A stretch of DNA of 6,708 nt from Deltaproteobacteria bacterium (GTDB lineage Bacteria; Desulfobacterota_B; Binatia; UBA9968), in assembly GCA_027297485.1 (NCBI GenBank), contig JAPUHZ010000060.1:1-6708 (forward strand), given 5' to 3'. A program made the position numbers and the translations under genes. Position 1 is the first letter of the stretch, and each line of letters begins with the position of its first letter. Of the stretch, positions 1-3,930 are shown piece after piece. Under the pieces are notes generated by a model. The model ran no database searches. It was not told the DNA's origin and saw nothing but the letters and a program-made list of their open reading frames with translations.

Positions 1-132
1 CTACCCATGGTGGCCACCAGGAACCACCAGTTTCGAAAAGGGCACAGGCTCGACAGACACCGCCTGCTGAAGGAGCCTGTAGAACAGCTTGCCCTTGTGC
101 CGCGACGTCCGGCGATTGAAGCGAAGGGTAAT
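1..132 (-). pseudogene. C-terminal relic of an IS1595-family (ISXO2-like) transposase
   Basis: Read on the minus strand, this stretch encodes RFNRRTSRHKGKLFYRLLQQ, then AVSVEPVPFSKLV, and stops at the TAG at 3-1. By recall, this matches the conserved tail of IS1595/ISXO2-type DDE transposases: the RFNRR motif, a LFYRLxQQAV helix and a P(V/Y)P(Y/F) segment. The frame stays open up to an ATG at 282, but residues upstream of about 132 (GHTDSVSVAWK and before) no longer look like the DDE core. Only about 40 of the usual 200-300 residues remain, so this is a decayed fragment with no expected activity. The family call rests on motif memory, not on an alignment. Confidence 0.65.
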
Positions 133-187
133 CTTCCACGCCACCGACACACTATCCGTGTGGCCCAGTTGAGTCAAGTGGATACCC

Positions 188-221
188 TTTAATGAGCTAT
201 TGAATTGCGTCCTACGGGTCG
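188..221. repeat. AT-rich hairpin plus GTCCTACGGG repeat, copy 1
   Basis: TTTAAT (188-193) and ATTGAA (199-204) form a short hairpin around GAGCT with one T-G wobble. The next 19 bases (203-221) match 1138-1156 at 17 of 19 positions, with shared core GTCCTACGGG. In the second copy this block contains the stop codon of the lipoprotein gene. Here, too, the minus strand reads CCG TAG (217-212) and ends the relic frame described at 269-401. Confidence 0.45.
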
Positions 222-227
222 TTGGAC

Positions 228-257
228 AAAAAAACGGCGGCCCGATGTGGACCGCCG
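228..257 (-). terminator. Intrinsic terminator-like hairpin (minus strand)
   Basis: On the minus strand, CGGCGG (257-252) pairs with CCGCCG (240-235). Two further G-C pairs lie inside one mismatch, around a five-base loop. Seven T residues (234-228) follow directly. This is the classic rho-independent layout. It would stop transcripts coming leftward from the relic at 269-401. No intact gene on that strand ends here, so it may be a leftover of the lost element. Confidence 0.5.
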
Positions 258-268
258 CTCTCAGCTTG

Positions 269-401
269 GGGATCTGTTTCATAGACCTTGCAGATAAAGT
301 AAGACCATCGCCTTTTTAACTCCTTAGAAACGGGTGGAGGGGGAACCTCCGTGACCTCAGCCGATTCTTCTTCGACTTTCTCCTTTTTTCCTCTTCGCCA
401 G
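269..401 (-). pseudogene. C-terminal-region relic of an IS91-like transposase
   Basis: The minus-strand frame from about 401 reads AKRKKEKVEEESAEVTEVPP, a P-rich linker, then KELKRRWSYFICKVYETDP. By recall, this resembles the end of IS91-like transposases, where a basic KRKKE segment and a proline-rich linker precede a (K/R)RWxxxIxKVYExDP motif and then a CPxCGGxM zinc ribbon. Here the ribbon is gone: after DP (residues ending near 269) the frame reads QAESGGPH and stops at TAG 214-212. Upstream, an in-frame TAG at 404-402 separates it from further open sequence, and no ATG exists between. It is a broken fragment. The assignment is from motif memory only. Confidence 0.5.
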
Positions 402-573
402 CTAGGGGGGAAACTTAAAGGGTGGGTAAAGGGGCCGGGAAAGGTGCCGATTCATTATAAAAAACCCTCTTGAGGAGCGAACCACGGGAGATCTAATTCG
501 AAGTGCCGACAAAGGGGATAGTGAAAAACGGGACGGGCAAAGGAGCCCGACGAAGGGAAAGCTTACCATCCTG

Positions 574-939
574 GTGGTGGAAGACCAGGACTCCCTGTGT
601 GAGATGGTCGCTATTTACTTGAGGGTGTCTGGATACCGTGTCCGTACCGCCAATGACGGGGTAACTGCGGTTGAGATCTTGGATGCGGAGAAGGTCAATC
701 TCGTGCTTCTCGATCTGATGCTTCCCCTCATGAATGGTTTTGAAGTATTGCAAGTTCTGCAGCAGAAAAAACGAGACCTCATTCCCTATATCATCGTAGT
801 CTCTGCCATGCCTACGGACAAAAACAAAAAGAAGGCCTTGGAGATGGGCGCCAACGAATTCATATCCAAGCCCTTTAACTTCTCAGTTCTCTTGGAGCGT
901 ATCCAAGCCCTCGAGAAAATGATAGGAACTTGCTTTTGA
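574..939 (+). CDS. Single-domain response regulator (receiver only, CheY/Spo0F-like)
   Basis: This is a receiver (REC) domain with no output domain. Numbered from GTG 574: acidic pair E3-D4, phospho-acceptor D47 in LVLLDLMLP, switch S77 in IIVVSAM, and invariant K99-P100 in FISKPF. All residues for Mg-dependent phosphorylation are present. Such proteins carry phosphate from a histidine kinase to another partner; no kinase is in the window. GTG 574 is the first standard start codon but lies inside strand beta-1 (TILVVEDQ), and receivers normally have D57 where this has D47, so about ten residues are missing. The frame is open from 430. Candidate non-standard starts are ATT 496, which follows GGGAG (486-490) by five bases, and ACG 484, behind GAGGAG (472-477). 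A frameshift from the GTG at 503 is also possible. The function is firm; the start is not. Confidence 0.8.
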   Translation: MVEDQDSLCEMVAIYLRVSGYRVRTANDGVTAVEILDAEKVNLVLLDLMLPLMNGFEVLQVLQQKKRDLIPYIIVVSAMPTDKNKKKALEMGANEFISKPFNFSVLLERIQALEKMIGTCF

Positions 940-1118
940 TGCATAGCTATCAAGAACCCAAAAGCCCCCGGGAGAGTCGCCCTTCAGTCCGCCTTCGAGA
1001 GCCCCAAGCGGGTACCGGACAGGCAAACGGGCTAGCCCTCCTTCGTTTTGGGTGGACAATATCCGATAACGGGCTGTTATTTCAACCCGACCTAGTAGAC
1101 CTTAAGTTCCTCCCAAGA
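940..1118. other. Intergenic stretch, no recognised gene
   Basis: This lies between the response regulator stop and the repeat behind the convergent lipoprotein gene. A 69-codon plus-strand frame crosses it, but it overlaps the regulator, has no ribosome site and has low-complexity composition, so I do not call it. GGGCTAGCCC (1029-1038) is a 10-base palindrome. No terminator with a T run is visible for the regulator. Confidence 0.5.
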
Positions 1119-1156
1119 CGCAATTCAACGACGCTTTAATTGAGTCCTACGGGCCG
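1119..1156. repeat. AT-rich hairpin plus GTCCTACGGG repeat, copy 2
   Basis: CAATTCAA (1121-1128) and TTTAATTG (1135-1142) form an 8-base stem with one mismatch around CGACGC. Positions 1119-1145 match 2043-2068 at 24 of 27 aligned positions with one gap, as a direct repeat. Positions 1138-1156 also match 203-221 at 17 of 19. The block covers the stop codon of the lipoprotein gene (1149-1147). No T run follows on the minus strand, so it is not a clear terminator. Confidence 0.55.
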
Positions 1157-1974
1157 ACTTTGTCTGGAACCGGTTTTCCCTGCGCCCAGTCTGTGATGAC
1201 TTTAACCACCTCGCTCTCTTGGCCTATAAACCCGTGTTGTGCGAAAGCTCCGCACTCTCGCCCCGTACGAGGTTTCCCTCCCTCAACCGTCACAAATAAC
1301 TTCTGTGGACTGGAGACTCGCTCATAGCTTTGTAGTGCGTTTGAATAAGTAGTGACGAAGCATCCGTCATCACGGTGGTGCACAAAAAGCACAGGATACT
1401 TTGTTGTGTGCAGTCCGATATCGTCCATGCTAGAAGTAAGGACTATCCCTTTAATATGCTCACTTCTCATCTCTTGAGCCAAATAGGCAACGGAGTATGT
1501 TCCCCGGCTGGTCCCTATAAGGAAAATGGGGTTGTCACCTTGTTCGGCTAAGTGAGATACGAGGACTTGAATGTCTTTAAGGTGTTTTCGGCTTTCCCTG
1601 AATATGTCACCAAACCCCGCAGATTGGTCAGAGGGGGGTTCGACAAGCATGGCAATAAATCCCTGAAGAGCAAAAAGAGCAGCGCTTCTGGTTAGAAAGT
1701 TTCCGCTTAGTTTAAAGCCGTCACTGAGTTCCGTAAAAGGACGAGTACCTGGACCGCCTTTAAAGAGAACAACGTACCCTTTAGTCTTCCCGCTGGGGCG
1801 TACAATCAAAACCCGCTGCTTGGCCCCCGGTCGGGTCGGCATGACCTTAATTTCTCCCCATACGCCTTTCCCGCCGGGAGTCTGCGGCCGACGGGGTACG
1901 TCGGGTGGACCGATCGCACATCCAGCAAAGAGAAGGCAGACAGCTAGTGGCAGATAAGTCTTTTTCTTTTTCAT
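1147..1974 (-). CDS. Putative lipoprotein with alpha/beta-hydrolase fold
   Basis: 275 residues. The N-terminus is a lipoprotein signal: basic MKKKK, hydrophobic LPLAVCLLF, then FAGC with lipidated C19. F at -3 is less usual than L. Residue +2 is Ala, not Asp, which favours outer-membrane sorting if the host is Gram-negative. The mature part fits a serine hydrolase: a possible oxyanion loop KGGPGTR (72-78), nucleophile elbow GTSRG with S156, an acid in HHRDDG (D202 or D203), and H247 in FAQHGF. Strand VLFVHH precedes the acid, as in the family. C205 and C241 could form a disulphide. The substrate is unknown; esterase or peptidase-like activity is only inferred. ATG 1974 is supported by GAGGCGAG just upstream and by a promoter at 1990-2020. 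The gene runs opposite to all other intact genes here and sits between two direct repeats. Confidence 0.75.
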   Translation of the reverse strand: MKKKKTYLPLAVCLLFAGCAIGPPDVPRRPQTPGGKGVWGEIKVMPTRPGAKQRVLIVRPSGKTKGYVVLFKGGPGTRPFTELSDGFKLSGNFLTRSAALFALQGFIAMLVEPPSDQSAGFGDIFRESRKHLKDIQVLVSHLAEQGDNPIFLIGTSRGTYSVAYLAQEMRSEHIKGIVLTSSMDDIGLHTTKYPVLFVHHRDDGCFVTTYSNALQSYERVSSPQKLFVTVEGGKPRTGRECGAFAQHGFIGQESEVVKVITDWAQGKPVPDKVGP

Positions 1975-1989
1975 CTCGCCTCGCCTGCC

Positions 1990-2020
1990 AGTATACTCTG
2001 AACGAAACCAGGACTGTCAA
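1990..2020 (-). promoter_or_regulatory. Sigma70-like promoter of the lipoprotein gene
   Basis: On the minus strand a perfect TTGACA (2020-2015) is followed after 19 bases by TATACT (1995-1990). The spacer is two bases longer than ideal. Transcription would start near 1983 and leave only about nine leader bases, containing GAGGCGAG, before ATG 1974. Confidence 0.45.
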
Positions 2021-2042
2021 GATGATGATTTTCAGCTCAGAT

Positions 2043-2068
2043 CGCAATTAAAGATGCTTTAATTGAGT
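2043..2068. repeat. AT-rich hairpin repeat, copy 3
   Basis: CAATTAAAG (2045-2053), ATG, then CTTTAATTG (2057-2065) make a perfect 9-base inverted repeat with a three-base centre. The unit is a direct repeat of 1119-1145 (24 of 27 aligned positions). It ends the segment that holds the lipoprotein gene and its promoter. The GTCCTACGGG part of the other copies is absent. Confidence 0.55.
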
Positions 2069-2138
2069 TTTGCGCAGAGCCTATTTCCGAATTAATCTCT
2101 CAACCATCCTGTTCCTGAAGATAAAGGAATGATGCTCT

Positions 2139-2158
2139 TGTAGTCCATCAGGACTACA
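2139..2158. repeat. Perfect 8-base hairpin with ATCA loop
   Basis: TGTAGTCC (2139-2146) and GGACTACA (2151-2158) are exact reverse complements around ATCA. No T run follows on either strand, so a terminator role is not supported. Confidence 0.6.
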
Positions 2159-2180
2159 CGGAAGATATTTTCTAAGTGCT

Positions 2181-2210
2181 AGCAGACCAGAAAGAGGGAT
2201 CGAGTCTGCT
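2181..2210. repeat. 7-base inverted repeat with 16-base centre
   Basis: AGCAGAC (2181-2187) and GTCTGCT (2204-2210) are exact reverse complements. The 16-base centre is purine-rich. It could be an operator-like site or a hairpin; nothing else supports either. Confidence 0.45.
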
Positions 2211-2272
2211 CTTGACTCATATTTAGTCCACATTACATGCGAACCCCTTTGTTGATTTGAATATTAGCATAC

Positions 2273-2290
2273 CCCGCGGCTAGCCGCGGG
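2273..2290. repeat. Perfect 18-base GC palindrome
   Basis: CCCGCGGCTAGCCGCGGG is fully self-complementary and stands out in AT-richer surroundings. Similar GC palindromes mark subterminal hairpins of IS200/IS605 elements and REP sequences, but no Y1 transposase or TnpB is present here. It could equally be a symmetrical protein site. Confidence 0.7.
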
Positions 2291-2314
2291 CACATAACCG
2301 ATGGGGTTTCCAAA

Positions 2315-2338
2315 GGGGAGAAGCGGTAGCTCTTCCCC
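2315..2338. repeat. 10-base imperfect hairpin with GGTA loop
   Basis: GGGGAGAAGC (2315-2324) pairs with GCTCTTCCCC (2329-2338), apart from one A-C mismatch and one G-T wobble. It lies between the two stronger inverted repeats, and the three together form a compact 115-base block. Confidence 0.5.
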
Positions 2339-2356
2339 CATAGATCTTCCCTTGGG

Positions 2357-2387
2357 TCGACCTCGGGGTTTCAAACCCCGTGGTCGA
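2357..2387. repeat. 31-base two-part inverted repeat (14 base pairs)
   Basis: TCGACC (2357-2362) pairs with GGTCGA (2382-2387), and CGGGGTTT (2364-2371) pairs with AAACCCCG (2373-2380). Only a T-T mismatch interrupts the stem, and C2372 is the centre. It is the strongest inverted repeat in the window. A second GGGGTTTC at 2303-2310 could compete for the same AAACCCC arm, giving an alternative fold that encloses the hairpin at 2315-2338. TATAATTTG follows, which is not a T run, so it is not a standard terminator. Role unknown. Confidence 0.7.
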
Positions 2388-2595
2388 TATAATTTGATTG
2401 ACACTCCAATCCGGCCTAGTAAGCTCCCTCACAGCCTCTAGTGCTCCTGTCCGATTGAAAGGATACTTGCCTTTGATTACCTCCAATTATTCTTGGCCTA
2501 CTGTCAGTGCACAACGTCCCGACGGCGAATGTACAAAAACAAACAACCCAACGAGTAGAGCGTGACACGATGCCTAATCCATCGAGTACTAGTCG

Positions 2596-2624
2596 TTGCC
2601 GCTCCTTCTGCGCTCTGCTATTAT
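2596..2624 (+). promoter_or_regulatory. Extended -10 sigma70-like promoter of the ttuC/dmlA-type gene
   Basis: TTGCCG (2596-2601) is followed by a 17-base spacer and TATTAT (2619-2624). TGC stands directly before the -10, giving the extended TGn motif. The start would be near 2631, leaving a leader of about 33 bases before ATG 2664. Confidence 0.5.
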
Positions 2625-2635
2625 CCTCGTCTTTC

Positions 2636-2660
2636 GGAGGTACTCCTAGCCCAAGGAGGT
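2636..2660 (+). promoter_or_regulatory. Ribosome site with competing leader hairpins
   Basis: AAGGAGGT (2653-2660) is a near-perfect Shine-Dalgarno site four bases from ATG 2664 and decides that start over the upstream GTG at 2562. CTCCT (2643-2647) can pair with AGGAG (2654-2658) and hide it. An earlier GGAG (2636-2639) can instead pair with CTCC (2643-2646) and free it. The pairings exclude each other, as in translational switches. The stems are short, so this may be chance. Confidence 0.4.
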
Positions 2661-2663
2661 ATT

Positions 2664-3719
2664 ATGACGCATCGCATTGCGGTCATCCCAGGTGACGGCA
2701 TCGGCAAGGAGGTAGTACCGGAGGCTGTCCGTGTCCTTGAGGTCGCCGGTCGCCGTTTCGGCTTCGACTGGTCGTGGACGAGCTTCGACTGGAGCTGTGA
2801 AACTTATACAAAGACCGGGCGTATGATGCCTGAGGACGGGCTCGACCAGCTCAAGGGTTTTGCGGCCATCTTCCTCGGCGCCGTCGGCCTCCCAGGCGTG
2901 CCCGATCACATCTCACTGTGGGGCCTGCTTATTCCCATCAGGCGCACTTTCCGCCAGTACATTAACTTGCGGCCGGTACGGCTGTTGAGGGGCGTGAGCT
3001 CGCCGCTAGCCGGACGCGCGCCGGAAGATATCGATATGCTGATCGTGCGCGAGAACAACGAGGGCGAATATTCCGAGATAGGCGGCCGTCTTTATGACGG
3101 CACCTCAGAGGAGCTAGTGGTGCAGCAGTCCGTGTTCACGCGCCGAGGCTGTGACCGTGTACTGCGCTACGCGTTTGATCTCGCCATGACCCGACCTGAG
3201 CGCCATGTGACCTCGGCGACCAAGTCGAACGGGATCATTCACAGCATGCCCTACTGGGACGAGCGTTTCGCCGTCATGGCCAAAAAATATCCGAAGATCA
3301 GAACCGACCAGTACCACATCGACATCCTGACCGCTCATTTTGTGCAGCACCCCGACTGGTTTGACGTGGTCGTCGCGAGTAACCTGTTCGGCGACATCCT
3401 ATCGGACCTTGGCCCGGCCATCGCGGGCTCGATCGGTCTCGCTCCAGGTGGTGACATCAATCCGGAGAAGAATTACCCGTCGATGTTTGAGCCGGTCCAC
3501 GGATCTGCCCCTGACATCGCCGGGCGCGGCATCGCAAACCCGATCGGACAGATCTGGTCAGGTGCCATGATGCTCGATCACCTCGGCCACCCAGACGCGG
3601 CTCGTGCAATAGTCAAGGCGATCGAGACCGTTATAGCTGAGGGAAACGCACTTACCCGCGATCTAGGTGGCAAGGCCCCGACCACTGAGGTTACTGACGC
3701 AATAGCAGCGCTAATCTAG
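2664..3719 (+). CDS. ttuC: Tartrate dehydrogenase / D-malate dehydrogenase (decarboxylating)
   Basis: 351 residues, the usual length of TtuC/DmlA enzymes in the isocitrate/isopropylmalate dehydrogenase family. These cytosolic enzymes use NAD+ and a divalent metal to oxidise a 2-hydroxy acid at its D centre: D-malate to pyruvate and CO2, or tartrate to oxaloglycolate. The start MTHRIAVIPGDGIGKEV is typical. VPDHISLWGLLIPIRR marks the tartrate/D-malate branch rather than LeuB. Catalytic residues are Y136 in ENNEGEY and K187 in ATKSNG. Metal ligands are D220, D244 and D248 in DIL and NLFGDILSD. The nucleotide-site block EPVHGSAPDIAG is intact. ATG 2664 is chosen for its strong ribosome site; the 34 upstream in-frame codons look non-coding. 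The gene is GC-richer than the DNA to its left. Choice between tartrate and D-malate is not possible from sequence alone. Confidence 0.88.
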   Translation: MTHRIAVIPGDGIGKEVVPEAVRVLEVAGRRFGFDWSWTSFDWSCETYTKTGRMMPEDGLDQLKGFAAIFLGAVGLPGVPDHISLWGLLIPIRRTFRQYINLRPVRLLRGVSSPLAGRAPEDIDMLIVRENNEGEYSEIGGRLYDGTSEELVVQQSVFTRRGCDRVLRYAFDLAMTRPERHVTSATKSNGIIHSMPYWDERFAVMAKKYPKIRTDQYHIDILTAHFVQHPDWFDVVVASNLFGDILSDLGPAIAGSIGLAPGGDINPEKNYPSMFEPVHGSAPDIAGRGIANPIGQIWSGAMMLDHLGHPDAARAIVKAIETVIAEGNALTRDLGGKAPTTEVTDAIAALI

Positions 3720-3777
3720 CACAGGTCCCGGCAGAAGGTCCCAAACCAACCGTTTAGTAATCCCATTGGTGGTCAGG

Positions 3778-3807
3778 TTGACTTAATACCCTGCTATCGG
3801 ATATTTT
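3778..3807 (+). promoter_or_regulatory. Possible promoter of the symporter gene
   Basis: TTGACT (3778-3783), an 18-base spacer, then TATTTT (3802-3807). The -10 matches only four of six bases. TAAAAT (3812-3817) is a better -10 but has no -35. Transcription from here would give a leader of roughly 110 bases containing the hairpins at 3839-3871. Confidence 0.3.
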
Positions 3808-3839
3808 TCCGTAAAATACTGATCTGCGGCCAGCAGGGT
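3788..3839. repeat. 8-base inverted repeat enclosing a smaller hairpin
   Basis: ACCCTGCT (3788-3795) and AGCAGGGT (3832-3839) are exact reverse complements 36 bases apart. Inside, CGGA (3798-3801) pairs with TCCG (3808-3811) around TATTTT. It lies just after the dehydrogenase gene and overlaps the possible promoter. No T run follows, so terminator function is doubtful. Confidence 0.5.
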
Positions 3840-3871
3840 CTCTCCGGATGCCACTTGGGGGTCCGGAGGGA
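3839..3871 (+). promoter_or_regulatory. 10-base leader hairpin ahead of the symporter
   Basis: CTCCGGA (3842-3848) and TCCGGAG (3862-3868) pair exactly, and three more pairs (one wobble) extend the stem to 3839-3871 around a 13-base loop. It shares T3839 with the previous repeat, so the two outer stems compete. GGAGGG (3865-3870) resembles a ribosome site but lies 60 bases before ATG 3931. It matches no riboswitch class I know. Confidence 0.4.
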
Positions 3872-3930
3872 TTCATCGACTTTACCCATATCCATGGCTA
3901 CACCGCATAACGTCCTGCACAAATATTCCC

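Larger units (their letters stand above)
2069..2595. other. Non-coding, hairpin-rich intergenic region
   Basis: More than 500 bases without a convincing gene. Frames here are short, have no ribosome sites and show no family motif. The minus-strand 68-codon frame over 2280-2486 is written across the palindromes and is best explained as chance. What the region does hold is a series of inverted repeats (2139-2158, 2181-2210, 2273-2290, 2315-2338, 2357-2387), annotated separately. From 2390 to 2595 I see only a weak AAAGG/CCTTT pair near 2458-2474 and an isolated TTGACA at 2398-2403 without a -10 partner. Confidence 0.5.

Noticed and set aside
930..1139. 69-codon plus-strand frame after the response regulator
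   Set aside because: It overlaps the regulator, has no ribosome site, shows no motif and contains low-complexity sequence; likely chance.
1119..1156. Integron attC site next to the lipoprotein gene
   Set aside because: GTTGAAT on the minus strand fits GTTRRRY, but the other repeat copies lack an equivalent site in the same place and no matching RYYYAAC partner is seen.
1138..1156. 16S rRNA fragment (CCTACGGG resembles the 341 region)
   Set aside because: Only eight to ten bases match; flanking bases differ and no other rRNA sequence is present.
2357..2387. CRISPR repeat
   Set aside because: The hairpin contains GTTTCAAACCCC as some CRISPR repeats do, but it occurs once, with no repeated unit and no spacers.
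2280..2486. 68-codon minus-strand frame
   Set aside because: It is written across palindromes at 2273-2387, has no known motif, and the inverted repeats explain the region better.
2562..2663. Upstream GTG start adding 34 residues to the dehydrogenase
   Set aside because: No ribosome site at 2562, and the family N-terminus MTHRIAVIPGDGIG begins at ATG 2664 behind AAGGAGGT.
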